Part shown: in pieces, positions 52,393-62,937 of the stretch | Position numbering within the stretch: position 1 is the stretch's first letter | How the letters are laid out: every line of letters begins with the position of its first letter | Source: Macrosoma leucophasiata | Taxonomy: Eukaryota; Arthropoda; Insecta; Lepidoptera; Hedylidae | NCBI GenBank assembly: GCA_036365455.1 | Contig: JAWQUS010000030.1 | Coordinates: 16,574,001 to 16,638,000, forward strand | DNA length: 64,000 nt | Direction of reading: 5' to 3' | Notes under the pieces: model-generated | Told to the model about the DNA's origin: nothing | Database searches by the model: none | What the model saw: only the letters and a program-made list of their open reading frames with translations | Position numbers and translations under genes: made by a program

Positions 52393-53850
52393 TAATAATA
52401 ATAATAATAATAATGTCGGAGGCCTTAGGTATACGCGAGGGCGACATGAGGCAATCGTTGAAGGAACGTTTCTTTGGTCGCCTGACAAAAGTACTGAAAA
52501 GTCTTTTGTCGGGTGGTAATAAGGTCCGCGCCTTCAACGGTTGGGTCATGCCGGTCTTGATGTACTCCTTCGGCATACTCAAGTGGACTCAGACCGACCT
52601 GGATGCTCTTGACAGGCGAGTCCGCTCTTTGCTGACGGCATACCGGATGCATCACCCGCGGTCGTCGGTCATGAGACTGTACATCCTGCGGAGGTGTGGC
52701 GGTCGAGGCTTCCTTAGCGCCAAGACCCTACACAACCGTGAGGTGTGCAGCCTCAGAGAATATTTCCTGGCCGCCGACGGGGATATGCATAAGGATATGA
52801 TGGCGGTCGACAGTGGACTCACCACTCTCTCTTTGGCTAAACAGAACTGGCGCAAACCTGAGGTACTCACGACCAGCGACCGCAGGAGTGTGTGGCAGGG
52901 CAAGGAGCTACATGGACGTTTTTACCGGGCCCTACACGGGCCTGACGTAGACACTTTAGCATCCGTGGCCTGGCTACGATTCGGTGACCTATTTGGGGAA
53001 ACCGAAGGTTTTGTTTGTGCAATAATGGACGAAGTGGTAATGACCAACAACTACCGGAAGTTTATCCTGAAGGATGGCACGGTCGACATATGTCGGGCAT
53101 GCCACCGACCGGGTGAATCAATCAGGCATATTGTGTCCGGCTGTTCTAGTCTTGCCAACGGCGAATATCTGCACAGACACAACCAAGTGGCCAGGATTAT
53201 CCATCAGCAACTTGCCTTGCGATACAGTCTTGTGGCCGTGGAGGTGCCATACTACAGGTATGTGCCCGACCCAGTTCTGGAAAACGACCATGCCACAATG
53301 TATTGGGACCGGTCTATCATCACTGACAGGACTATTGTAGCCAATAAGCCTGATATAGTGGTGATAGACCGCTCGGAGCGCCGCGCAGTGATTATCGATG
53401 TCACCGTCCCTCATGATGGGAATCTCGTGAAAGCCGAGAAAGACAAGGAACTTAAATATCTTGATCTGGCTCACGAGATTGTCGCCATGTGGGAAGTAGA
53501 TTCGGCCATCATTGTGCCGATAGTCGTTACGGTCAACGGACTTATAGCAAAGAGCCTCGACCAACACAAGTCGGTCAAGAGGCTCAAGCTAGGAAGTTGG
53601 GTCAAGGGTCTGATGCAGAAGGCGGTACTCCTCGGCACGGCACGTATAGTGAGGAGGTTCTTGTCTCTGTAACCCTAATCATCGACGGCTTGGACCCTGT
53701 TCCCGCTGCCGGTGGCACACTATTTTTTATTTTTTTATATATATTTGTGCTTTGTTAATATTATCTTTTATTATATTTAATTAAGTTACTTATATATGTA
53801 AAAAAATAATCAATATGAATAATTAATAAATGAGTGAAATAATAATAATA
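52393..53850 (+). mobile_element. 5'-truncated R4/Dong-type LINE in a TAA microsatellite
   Basis: TAA repeats lie immediately before (52393-52413) and after (about 53837-53850) the element. Dong elements are known to insert in TAA repeats. It carries the C-terminal part of pol with zinc knuckle and restriction-like endonuclease and a ~180-bp 3' UTR. Confidence 0.85.
52413..53672 (+). CDS. R4/Dong-type LINE pol, C-terminal half with RLE endonuclease
   Basis: There are 419 uninterrupted codons. The apparent ATG is made by the junction of the TAA repeat with the truncated element, so it is not a natural start. Residues 1-220 correspond to the end of the reverse transcriptase/thumb (for example FNGWVMPVLMYSFGILKWTQ). 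A zinc knuckle follows: C227, C230, H239, C244 (C-X2-C-X8-H-X4-C). Then comes the restriction-like endonuclease with KPDIVVID (P313, D314) and IIDVTVPHD (D329), the PD-X14-D pattern seen in R2/R4/Dong elements, followed by KAEKDKELKY. In these elements the endonuclease is C-terminal, so target-cleaving parts survive while RT catalytic motifs are lost. Clade assignment is from motif order and the TAA context; R4 versus Dong is not separable here. Confidence 0.85.
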   Translation: MSEALGIREGDMRQSLKERFFGRLTKVLKSLLSGGNKVRAFNGWVMPVLMYSFGILKWTQTDLDALDRRVRSLLTAYRMHHPRSSVMRLYILRRCGGRGFLSAKTLHNREVCSLREYFLAADGDMHKDMMAVDSGLTTLSLAKQNWRKPEVLTTSDRRSVWQGKELHGRFYRALHGPDVDTLASVAWLRFGDLFGETEGFVCAIMDEVVMTNNYRKFILKDGTVDICRACHRPGESIRHIVSGCSSLANGEYLHRHNQVARIIHQQLALRYSLVAVEVPYYRYVPDPVLENDHATMYWDRSIITDRTIVANKPDIVVIDRSERRAVIIDVTVPHDGNLVKAEKDKELKYLDLAHEIVAMWEVDSAIIVPIVVTVNGLIAKSLDQHKSVKRLKLGSWVKGLMQKAVLLGTARIVRRFLSL

Positions 53851-54381
53851 TACTTTATTGTACACCGAAATCAGATAAAACATTATAGAAACAAGAAATA
53901 CAGTTCACAAAAGGCGGTCTCATCACTAAACAGTGATCTCTTCCAGACAACCTTAGGGTTTAGGAATTAATGCAAAAATGGATAACAATAGGGGTGTACC
54001 ATTCTATGTAAAAATACTTATAGTAACAAGAACAGCAACAGGCAACTTAGTAGTGATCAGGAGTTAGGAAAGGGTTTGGGAAATGTAGTGGTCATAGAGA
54101 CGTTTTTTAAACGTTTCAACTGTTTGAACTTGCCGGATATCCATCGGAAGAGAATGCCAAAGTCGGATTGCCTCAACAATAAACGATTTGGCGTAAAAAG
54201 TAGACGAATGTACTGGAACCGTTAGAAGGAGGTTGTCGGAAGAACGAAGGGACAAGGGATGGATAGAGCTAAGAAAAGGAAAACGTTCTTTCAAATAAGT
54301 TGGGGTGTGTGGATTGAATAAGAGACAGTACAGAAAAGAAAGAATATGTGTATCCCTGCGTGAACGAATGGGTAAATACAT
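53845..54381 (-). mobile_element. 5'-truncated LINE 3' end
   Basis: Minus-strand frame at 54064-54381, then ~215 bp of 3' UTR ending GTACAATAAAGTATATTATT with an ATT tail that shares the TAA run with the Dong element. Confidence 0.75.
54064..54381 (-). CDS. LINE pol C-terminal remnant
   Basis: The last 105 codons of a reverse-transcriptase protein. The closing motif RLWHSLPMDIRQVQTVETFK, then KKRLYDHY, is typical of the C-terminal tail of jockey/CR1-group LINEs (compare FFNQIPKNVQSLSINKFKK in the element at 60140). No catalytic motif is present, so it is a dead fragment. The first codons are cut by 5' truncation against a family D SINE. Confidence 0.65.
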   Translation of the reverse strand: MYLPIRSRRDTHILSFLYCLLFNPHTPTYLKERFPFLSSIHPLSLRSSDNLLLTVPVHSSTFYAKSFIVEAIRLWHSLPMDIRQVQTVETFKKRLYDHYISQTLS

Positions 54382-54593
54382 AAATAAAATACGCTTACAC
54401 TCACAGCTCCACTTTAGGTATTAATAAACCTGTGTCGTGGATGCCGTTGTACACATACAACACATACATAAACACCCAGACCTGAAACAAATATCTGTGG
54501 GCCATACAAATATTTGTCCCGGTGCGGGGATCGAACGCGCGACCCTTCGAATCAATCGGTGGTTTCACACCGCTGGACTAACCGGGTCGTCGT
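54382..54593 (-). repeat. Family D tRNA-derived SINE
   Basis: Minus-strand head GACCCGGTTAGTCCAGCGG, second copy of the 10068-10270 family. Confidence 0.75.
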
Positions 54594-54597
54594 TGCA

Positions 54598-54725
54598 ACA
54601 TGCATTCGAGCATACATGCAAACACCCTCGATTCGCCGGTTACGTTTTTGGCTCATGTAAACAGGTGCACGTCAACAAACTCCGAGGTACTGGGAAACTT
54701 CCAAAAAAGGAAAAGTGGCAATAAA
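54598..54725 (-). repeat. Family B SINE, degraded
   Basis: CATGCATTCGAGCATACATG to CTGGGAAACTTCC with deletions. Confidence 0.6.
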
Positions 54726-55239
54726 ATCATAGTCACAATAATTGTGTTAGCATGTTAGTAGAAGTGTCCATACAATAATCGAAAATCACGAGTCCATTCA
54801 TTGCTTACTCATAAAAAACTACGTTAAAACTATCGACAATAACACATAACCAGTTCAAACGAGCTTAAAACAATACAATGTATCGTTATCTCAGCCGTGC
54901 ATCCAATATTTGGTGGAAGTTTTAATAAGCGAAACGAAGCGGTGGCTCACAATGCTCACTGTTGAGGGCGCTTTGCCAAATTAAATTCGCCCTCCCGCTA
55001 TGTATACGCTGTTGATGCTGTAAATTAGTCGAATTTACGATCCTGAATTAAAAGTTTGCTTGGTGCCGCTATATTTATGTTTTTTTTAGTATCCATTATA
55101 AATCCTTGTAGAAAAGTGGATATCGTTCGTCTAAAAATGTTTTTGATGATGGCTCTGAGTCGACCGTATATGAAAAATATTGTTGGCTAACAATATCTTA
55201 GCTAATAATTATCTAAACAAAAATCTGAATTATATTTCT
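54726..55239. other. Unique DNA, nothing recognised
   Basis: No repeat or coding signal recognised. Confidence 0.3.
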
Positions 55240-55390
55240 TTTATGTAACGAAGGTGGCGAACAGTCATGTAGTTCACATGGATGTTAATAGGTTAGGATC
55301 CCACTGCACTATCATTTAGTTCATCCAGATATGCTGCAAACCTTATTTTTACGCATATTTGTAATCTAGAGAATATATAGAGAATATATA

Positions 55391-55699
55391 ACTGCCTCGG
55401 TAGCCTAGTGGTAGCAGGCCACTACTACTACGCTGAGGTCCTGGGTTCGATTCCCGGGTAGGGGGTTATCAGAGATAATGATGAAAAAGCCTTTATCTCT
55501 GGTTCTATTGGGATTTTTCCATTTTCTGGAAATTTCCCAGTACCTCAAAGTTTGGTAATGTGCCCGGAGATGTCAACAGGCTCGCCACCTGTTACATGGG
55601 CCAAAACGTAACCGGCGAATCGCGGGTGTTTGCATGTATGCTTGAATGCATGCATTTACCTCTGCCTACCCCTTCGGGGATTACAGGCGTGAAGTTACG
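55391..55699 (+). repeat. Family B tRNA-derived SINE with 13-bp TSD
   Basis: Perfect flanks tagagaatatata at 55378-55390 and 55700-55712 fix the element at 309 bp, from ACTGCCTCGG to GAAGTTACG. Confidence 0.9.
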
Positions 55700-55712
55700 T
55701 AGAGAATATATA

Positions 55713-56085
55713 TCCACTAGGTTGCCTATCAAAAAGTGGCCGCAAGTATTTTTTATATTTTTTTGTGAAAGAATTTTTTTTACTTGTTTTTTTTTTCAAT
55801 TAAATATTGTTCACTTCACGGTTATATGTATAGAGACTCTGAAAAATCATTTCTGCCGTTGCACACTTGGCCGCCTCTACATGTTTTCGTTCCGGCCTGA
55901 TAACTTTTTATGTCCATAACGTACATGTTTTATTTATGTATCAAATTAAAGCTATTTTTTTCTCATTATTATGATATACGGGAGACAAATGAAATCGGCC
56001 ACAAATAAGACTTGCTGGCTGTTAAAGATAAAAATAATTTAATAAAAAATACTGGCGGCCAAATTTTGATAGACAACCTAGTGGG
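55713..56085. mobile_element. Inner MITE with ~45-bp terminal inverted repeats
   Basis: CCACTAGGTTGCCTATCAAA...GTGGCCGC at the left and GGCGGCCAAATTTTGATAGA...CAACCTAGTGG at the right. No transposase seen. Confidence 0.75.
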
Positions 56086-56171
56086 TATATATTCTCTAGA
56101 TTTTAAATATGCGTAAATATAAGGTTTGCAGCATATCTGTATGAACGAAATGATCGTGCAGTGGAATCCTT

Positions 56172-56367
56172 ACCTGTAAATGATGACTGCAGCCTATAGA
56201 CATTTATGCGAAAACCAGAGGTCAAATGTAGATGAGTTGCCATCCCATATTAGTTCTTATGTCCCTAATAGTTAAGGGCTAAATTCTACCATTTGGCAAT
56301 TGATGGATCATGTAATGTGGTGGTGCCTGCACCCACGAGTCCCTACATTAAAACTCGACCACTAGTA
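56172..56367 (-). repeat. Family A element, degraded
   Basis: GATGACTGCAGCCTATAGAC and a weakened 5' region ending CTCGACCACTAGTAA. Confidence 0.65.
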
Positions 56368-56787
56368 ATTGCTTATTGTTTTTTTTTTGAAGTGGCAATT
56401 AAGCATAAAAATTACATTGATGGTAAAGGAATGCTGTAGCGTAATAAACATGAAACCTTTAATACGAGGACTTGAAGAAAATAAACTTCTATTTTAGCGC
56501 AAAGCCGACGATCTAAGTAGTATCATATATCCGTAGCAATGTAGCAGTGGCGTAGCGCTACGTATCCCGCAATTGTAGACACTTATCTTGAAATCTAGAC
56601 AGCGACGCGATACTTGCGTTACTCCGTAAAGCTTCAAGCAAACATTGTTGATATTCCTCGTTTGTTAATTTAAAAGATTAGTAACATGTATACATAATGT
56701 CAGTGCCTAAAATAGTTGCACTATTATAGGCAACGTTTAAGATGAAACAGGTGGTGTTTGTGCCAAATCAGGTGGTGTTTATATAAA

Positions 56788-56920
56788 ACAGGTTCGTACA
56801 TTACCACCTGACCGGAACACGATAGTACTGAACACTACCATTTAGCGGCAAGTATTATTATTAGGTAATGCGGTGGTGTCTGCGCCCGCGAGCTCCGTCA
56901 CTAGCTCTACCACCAGTTAA
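56788..56920 (-). repeat. Family A 5' half
   Basis: ACATTACCACCTGACCGGAA to CTCTACCACCAG; one hairpin arm is partly deleted (GTCACTAGCTC). Confidence 0.75.
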
Positions 56921-57355
56921 ATGATTATTTAACGACAGTTAGACGAAATAATGTTCCCATGCTAATGAAGTAGTAGTAATCTCCAAGCTCCTCGTGCATT
57001 ATCAGCTGATTTTTTTTCTCTCTCCTGAGATGCCGATAAGTGCTTAATAAGTTCGCACTTCAACTTATCGTACTTGCATGTAGCTGGAGGAGATACGATC
57101 AAATCCCTTACTTCCGCTATATGCTGAGGTTCCTATTGCGACAGCACGTAGTAAAACTTTGTAGAATCTGTTGTAATATTAGATAATGTAAGCAGACCTT
57201 CCAGCTGAGCAAATCATAGTACAGGATCATCGGGGTTGAATGACGGTGTCCTTATTTCAAATCTGCATTATTCCAATACGTTTTCAGACGCAGGAGTAGG
57301 CGAAGCTTCTTTTGAATTTTCCATCGTAGGGGTCACTAGAGAATTTAAGAGTAAT
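56921..57355. other. Unique DNA, nothing recognised
   Basis: No repeat or coding signal recognised. Confidence 0.3.
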
Positions 57356-58260
57356 TTGACTACTGCCCCTAAGGCGTAGATTGTTAGTAAACGCATTCAA
57401 TGTACTATCAAAGAGAAAAGTGCCACCCAAAACAGTGCGCACCTATCACTTTAGTGGCTCCACTGTACATTTTCGTTTGCAATTCAATTTGCATAAATAA
57501 ATGTTAGCTACGATGAGTCCTCGTCTAGTTAGTATTACACACATAAAACCGCCTCATACAGTGAAAGTTTGCAGGCTCATTTAGGTTGTCACGGCAAACT
57601 TTAGGGTTATCGACCACGCCCGTTTGTTGTGGCGGTGACCTCACCACGTCCTCACGGCTCGCTCTGTTTTGACCTTAACTTACTCGTGGACTATTGGTTC
57701 AGTACAAAGAATTGGATATTTAAAATCGTCGCCTACATTATCTAACCTGTATACTCCCATTTAAAAAAATAGACTAGTGGACCCGTCACATGTTTCCATG
57801 TATCACAACGCTACCTATTGGGTTTAATTGTGAATATCAACTAACCCTATTTTTATTACACAGCTCGTTTTAAACATTTAATAACTAATACGTTTTTATT
57901 TTGTTGCATTTTTCGCAATAGCACATGCGAGTGAAATATTTTGACTACTGCCACCCCTAAGGATATCACGAGTAGATTGTTAGTAAACGCATTCATTGTA
58001 CTGTCAAAGAGAAAAGTGCCACCCAAAACAGTGCGTACCTATGACTTAAGTGGCTCCACTGTACATACTCGTTCACGATTCCATTTGCATAAATAAATGT
58101 TGGCTTCGGTGAGTCCTCGTCTAGTTAGTATTACACACATAAAACCGCCTAATACAGTGAAAGTTTGCAGGCTCATTTAGGTTGTCACGGCAAACTTTAG
58201 GGTTATCGACCACGCCCGTTTGTTGTGGCGGTGACCTCCCGTCGTTCTCGCGGCTCGCTT
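57356..58260 (+). repeat. ~315-bp direct duplication, period 585 bp
   Basis: 57356-57668 and 57941-58260 share TTGACTACTGCC, GAGAAAAGTGCCACCCAAAA, TGAGTCCTCGTCTAGTTAGT and GGGTTATCGACCACGCCCGT. Just before copy 2, GCAATAGCACATGCGAGTGA matches the arm of the tRNA-carrying fold-back elements. Confidence 0.85.
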
Positions 58261-58382
58261 CGTGTGGAACTTACTAGTGGATTAGTGTGTTAGTACTGTG
58301 CGTTTTAGTACAATGCTTATCGAGAAAAGCGGGACTTAGACTTGTGTCTAAAGTCGAATTTACGTGAGGGTGTTTTTTGGTA

Positions 58383-58552
58383 GTAAATGGTAGTGTTCAG
58401 CACTAACGTGTTCCGGTCAAGTGGTAATGTACGGCCCTGTAATTTCTGGCACAGGGACATAACGCCTTAGGCCCCAGGAGTGCTAACACATCTGCATTTT
58501 GACCTTAGCCTCATCAATGTGTACTGTACGCTTGATTACCACCTTCAAAAAA
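58383..58552 (+). repeat. Family A element, truncated
   Basis: AAATGGTAGTGTTCAGCACT to TTGATTACCACCTTC and an A run; 5' hairpin missing. Confidence 0.75.
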
Positions 58553-58924
58553 AAATGGAACCTTGGATCATGGATTCAAGTGGTCGTCACACTGGACTAT
58601 TTGAATCATCGGAATCGTTTTACTATTAATTACGTTTCTAGGGTTGGTTAGATATAAGTTTGAGAGCTAAATTGCAACGATAAATTCACGATGTAAACAA
58701 TGTAGGCACGATATATTTTTGTTATCGATATGTTTATTGATTACTCGACCCTGTTTAGTTTGTAACTGTTGTACAAAATCACTATAAAAAGCACATTTAA
58801 CCCGAGTGACCCTCAGTGACTTTTAGATGATATCGGGCCCGATGAATAACGCAAACATTTATGAGTTGTTCTTTGGCCGGTGAAATGTGAATTGAATAAG
58901 TTTTGTTTCATTGCTTCGTACTTA
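58553..58924. other. Unique DNA, nothing recognised
   Basis: No repeat or coding signal recognised. Confidence 0.3.
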
Positions 58925-59109
58925 TTTTTTTTTGTTTTGCTACCATCGGAATAACAGTTACGATTTTGGCATATAAGCATGCGGTACACATTGATTGTAA
59001 GTACATACTGCAATCTATACACGTTTACATGAATACCAGAGGTGAAATTGCAAACGCCTTGCCACCCTTGAGCATTAAGTTCTTTTGTCACTGTGATAGC
59101 TATTACGCA
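58925..59109 (-). repeat. Family A element, old and degraded
   Basis: Only the order of blocks (T run, ATAAGCATGCGGTACACATT, GAATACCAGAGGT, GTGATAGCTATTACG) is kept. Confidence 0.5.
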
Positions 59110-59117
59110 GCCCATAC

Positions 59118-59337
59118 CACACCGCGGACACTCCGCCAAAATTCCATACAAACGATTAATTTGGTCTCTATTACACAGACATCAATCAGTGACGTGTATT
59201 TACACGTGCACCTTCGTGCGTAGCACGTAGAGAATACCAAACGTCGCCCATAAGAGGGGAGGAGGTTGGGTGAGGCAGGGAAATCGGGTGGGACGTCGAA
59301 GTGTCCAATCTATACGTAGTATTATTACATATTCTCT
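59118..59337 (+). mobile_element. Family E element, 220 bp, with perfect 8-bp TSD
   Basis: CACACCGCGGACACTCCGCC to CATATTCTCT; flanked by gcccatac at 59110-59117 and 59338-59345. Confidence 0.8.
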
Positions 59338-59423
59338 GCCCATACATTGTGACCAACTAACCGGTACGAGATAATCACGAACAACCCTATGTAGTGGCAG
59401 ATAGGTGTTGTTTTATTATTTCG

Positions 59424-62400
59424 ATAGAAATAGAAATAGAAATAGAAATAGAAAATATTTTTATTTCGAATAGATCTTTACAGATACTTTCAAAACGTCA
59501 ATAAATCATAAACTACCTAGAGCGAATAACCATTACATATAGTAAAAGCAAAATCATATATTAATAGTAAGTTAAAAATTAAAATTTAAACTATTTGGTT
59601 AAAACATAATAATCATAAATTTTTTCAATTCCTTCAATGATAATAAATGAAGAAAAAGAAAAACTTATTCGTCAAGATCAATGTTATTCACTTAGCAGAG
59701 TTCCAAGTGCAGTCACTACTGAGAAGAACTCCGCTACCCAACAAACTCAGTAAGAGCTCTTTTAAATGAGAGCTTAAATCTAGTACAGATTATCGTGAAA
59801 AATCAAATAATGTCAACGTCCATAGCATAGATGCAAATAAACTGCTATCTACTAAATGTGATGTAGCCCCTGCAAACCAGAACAGACCAGTCCCCACCAA
59901 CAGCACCCGTTCACGAGTATGACGCATGTGACAGCCATTGCCCTCCTCGACCATTTTAGAGGGAAGTGAGCAACCCGCCACACGACGCCGCCAAAGGCAA
60001 AGACATTTAAGCGTGCATGACTGTTCCGGATATGCATACGGCAAAATAAAAGATGGAATTCATTTTCAGCCAGGGTATTCACATTATTCAACCCTTAACA
60101 ATAGTAGATACTAATTACAGAATACACGAAATCACAGGATCATGAAATAGCCTGGCAGCGATTGCTATAATCCCAAGACGTATTATCATTAAGATAATCA
60201 CTGGTCTTATAGTAATTACATTTATATAAACGTTCTTTCATTACTTTCTTAAATTTATTGATCGATAGACTTTGAACGTTTTTGGGGATTTGATTAAAGA
60301 ACCGTATACATTGACCTCTAAAAGAATTACTGACCCTATTCAGCCGCGTTGCATGCATGGACAACTTGTATTTGTTCCTAGTATTTATACTGTGGTTGTT
60401 ACCTATTGTAGGAAACTCATTAATGTTTTTACGGACATATAATACATTTTCATAAATGTATTGCGAAGCTACAGTCAGAATATTTATTTCTTTAAATTTA
60501 TCTCTAAGAGATACCCTCGGACTCAACCCGTAGATAGCCCGGACAGCTCTCTTTTGCAGTACAAAAATAGTGTTGACGTCGGCGGAATTTCCCCATAGCA
60601 AAATGCCATAGGACATTATACTGTGAAAATAACTAAAATAAACAAGGCGAGCCGTCTCGACGTCTGTTAATAGTCTAATCTTTTTCACAGCAAATGCTGC
60701 CGAGCTAAGTCTACTAGCTAATTTGGCAATATGGGGACCCCATTGCAATTTAGCATCCACGGTAATGCCAAGAAATACCGTGGACTCTACGATCTCCAAT
60801 ACTTCCTCATTTATCTTAACATTGGTTTCAACCTGTTTTACGTTAGGAGTAGTAAATTTAATACATTTTGTCTTACTGCTATTTAACGAAAGGTTATTGG
60901 CGCTAAACCAATGTACTATATTAGAGAGAGTATTGTTTACACAGTCAAAATCTACCTCCTGTCTTTTAATTTTGAACACTAAAGAAGTATCATCAGCAAA
61001 CAATACCATCTCTTGGCCATCCTTGATAATGTAGGGTAAGTCATTAATATAGACTAAGAAAAGAAATGGCCCTAAAATAGAGCCCTGTGGGACCCCCATA
61101 TCCATTGAAGTCCCGGGAGATCTTGTCCCATTTACATCAACACACATATTTCTATTGTTTAAATATGAAGTCATAAGCTCGAGAGCGGTATCTCGAAGGC
61201 CGTAGTGATATAACTTTCTGACCAATGTTTCATGCTGAACGCAATCAAATGCTTTAGATAAGTCACAGAATACCCCTAGTGCATTATGTGATTTTTCCCA
61301 AGCTTCAAAAATGTGTTTGACAAGTTCAACACCTGCATCGGTAGTTGAACGACCCCTAGTAAATCCAAACTGTCGACAGTGTAAAAGTTTATGATGGTTA
61401 AAGTGTGCAAGTAGTTGAATTAAAATAAGTTTTTCAAAAATTTTACTTAAGACAGGTAGTACAGAAATTGGTCTAAAATTTGTGGGGTCACTTGTACTAC
61501 CAGATTTAAAAAGAGGAATCACTTTACTATGTTTCATTAAGTCAGGAAATATACCACTTACAATACTATTATTAAACATTGCCGCTAGGTAAGGTGCAAT
61601 CACATCCATTATTTCATATGCAACTTTTACAGATAAGCCCCATAAATCAGTTGTGTTCTTAATATTAATAGACTTAAAGGCATGTATAACATCCGCAGCA
61701 TTAACTAATTTAAAATTAAATATAGTTTTACTTTGATGTACATTTTTTTTCAATAATGATTCGGCGACGGTAGGCGATGAAATGAGGTCTCCAGTCAAAG
61801 AAACTGGAATATTAGCAAAGAATGTTTCAAATGCTAAAGCAACTTCTTCGTCAGTAGTAACATATTTATTGTCAATTATTAATTTAAAATCAGAGTTGCG
61901 TTCAGCTTGTTTCCCAGTTTCACTATTAATTACATTCCAAGTCGCTTTAATTTTGTTATTTGAATTTTTAATTTTATTTTTAATGTGAAGTGCCTTGGCT
62001 GCAAAACACACTTTCTTGAATATTTTCGAATATAATTTAACATGATTTTTAAACGAATTTGTGTGATTATGTGACTTTTCTCCATACAGGTCATACAATC
62101 TCTGTCTACTCTTATGTATTCCAACCGTCGCCCATTCATTGAACGACTTATGACTTCTTACATTTATTGTCTTATTGGTAAAAACTAAATTAAATTCTGT
62201 TAAAATTGTGGCAAAAAAGTCATTGTATAATATGTTAGGATCGTTATGGTATTGCATGTTTGCAAGTTTTGGGACAATATTTTCTCTGAATTTCTTAATT
62301 CGCTTCGCATTGAAAGGAACAAATACTATTGCTCGTTTATTTTTATCATTATGTAATTGACTACAGAAGGAAACTAACTGACCACAATGGTCGGAGCTTA

Positions 62401-62719
62401 ATTCAGTCAAAATATTTTTATGTGTAGGTTCAAAATCGATAAAAATATTGTCTATGCATGTCGCTGAGTACTGTGTAATTCTAGTAGGTTCTGAGAACAA
62501 ATTATGCAGATTAAATGACATAAGTAACGATTTAAACCTCACAGTTGTTGGAGTTTCCTCCAATAAATTTATATTGAAATCTCCGCAAATAATGACACGT
62601 TTTTTTGAAGCAGTTAGATTGTTTAGTACAACATCTAAAATTTTTTCAAAACATTCATAAGATCCACGTGGAGGTCTGTATACGGACACATAAATGAAAT
62701 AATCGAAGGAAATGAAAAT
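59424..62719 (-). mobile_element. Long LINE, 5'-truncated in the endonuclease, hexanucleotide tail
   Basis: The minus-strand frame 62719-60140 is open throughout, with ~700 bp of 3' UTR and four TTTCTA-type hexamers at 59424-59453 as tail. A TAG at 62720-62722 bounds the frame on the 5' side, which I take as the truncation point. No polyA tail. Confidence 0.85.
60140..62719 (-). CDS. LINE pol: apurinic-type endonuclease (C-terminal part) plus complete reverse transcriptase
   Basis: About 859 codons without a stop. The frame has no proper ATG: reading begins IFISFDYFIYVSVYRPPRGS, and the codon often taken as start (62687-62689) is GTG. Numbering from that GTG, the endonuclease remnant has GDFNIN (36-41), CIDNIF (79-84) and SSDH (98-101), the last catalytic motif of this nuclease fold. 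The N-terminal third of the nuclease is missing. The reverse transcriptase follows: NFRPISVLPVLSKIFEKLI (404-422), motif A VFCDLSKAFDCV (473-484), motif B GVPQGSILGP (532-541) and motif C FADD (564-567). The C-terminal region has SYGILLWGNS and FFNQIPKNVQSLSINKFKK. This is a CR1/jockey-group LINE; exact clade needs a tree. The intact frame suggests recent insertion, but without full nuclease and 5' UTR it is probably immobile. A truncated relative is at 46677-47240. Confidence 0.85.
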   Translation of the reverse strand: MFISFDYFIYVSVYRPPRGSYECFEKILDVVLNNLTASKKRVIICGDFNINLLEETPTTVRFKSLLMSFNLHNLFSEPTRITQYSATCIDNIFIDFEPTHKNILTELSSDHCGQLVSFCSQLHNDKNKRAIVFVPFNAKRIKKFRENIVPKLANMQYHNDPNILYNDFFATILTEFNLVFTNKTINVRSHKSFNEWATVGIHKSRQRLYDLYGEKSHNHTNSFKNHVKLYSKIFKKVCFAAKALHIKNKIKNSNNKIKATWNVINSETGKQAERNSDFKLIIDNKYVTTDEEVALAFETFFANIPVSLTGDLISSPTVAESLLKKNVHQSKTIFNFKLVNAADVIHAFKSINIKNTTDLWGLSVKVAYEIMDVIAPYLAAMFNNSIVSGIFPDLMKHSKVIPLFKSGSTSDPTNFRPISVLPVLSKIFEKLILIQLLAHFNHHKLLHCRQFGFTRGRSTTDAGVELVKHIFEAWEKSHNALGVFCDLSKAFDCVQHETLVRKLYHYGLRDTALELMTSYLNNRNMCVDVNGTRSPGTSMDMGVPQGSILGPFLFLVYINDLPYIIKDGQEMVLFADDTSLVFKIKRQEVDFDCVNNTLSNIVHWFSANNLSLNSSKTKCIKFTTPNVKQVETNVKINEEVLEIVESTVFLGITVDAKLQWGPHIAKLASRLSSAAFAVKKIRLLTDVETARLVYFSYFHSIMSYGILLWGNSADVNTIFVLQKRAVRAIYGLSPRVSLRDKFKEINILTVASQYIYENVLYVRKNINEFPTIGNNHSINTRNKYKLSMHATRLNRVSNSFRGQCIRFFNQIPKNVQSLSINKFKKVMKERLYKCNYYKTSDYLNDNTSWDYSNRCQAIS

Positions 62720-62937
62720 CTAATTTATCAATATTCCTTTAAAACTACTTAAATAAGACGTAATACATTAGGAATAAAGCCAATGCGCAAGTTAATTTAA
62801 TTATTATAAAATGTCAGGTCTGTATAAAAGATACATTAGGTAATTGAAAATTCAAATAGTCAAATGTCCAAAAAATATGTCTGAAAATAAAAATCATAGA
62901 TTATTGTAAACTAAATTGATTGCAATAAACTTTTGTC

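Larger units (their letters stand above)
55297..56170. repeat. Outer inverted repeat, ~80-bp arms
   Basis: GGATCCCACTGCACTATCAT...ATCTAGAGAATATATA at 55297-55380 is the inverse of 56085-56170. It encloses a SINE and an inner inverted-repeat element. Confidence 0.8.

Noticed and set aside
60140..62719. Large frame as a host reverse-transcriptase-like gene
   Set aside because: No ATG, endonuclease cut at the 5' side, short-repeat tail and a truncated sister copy at 46.7 kb: a LINE insertion.
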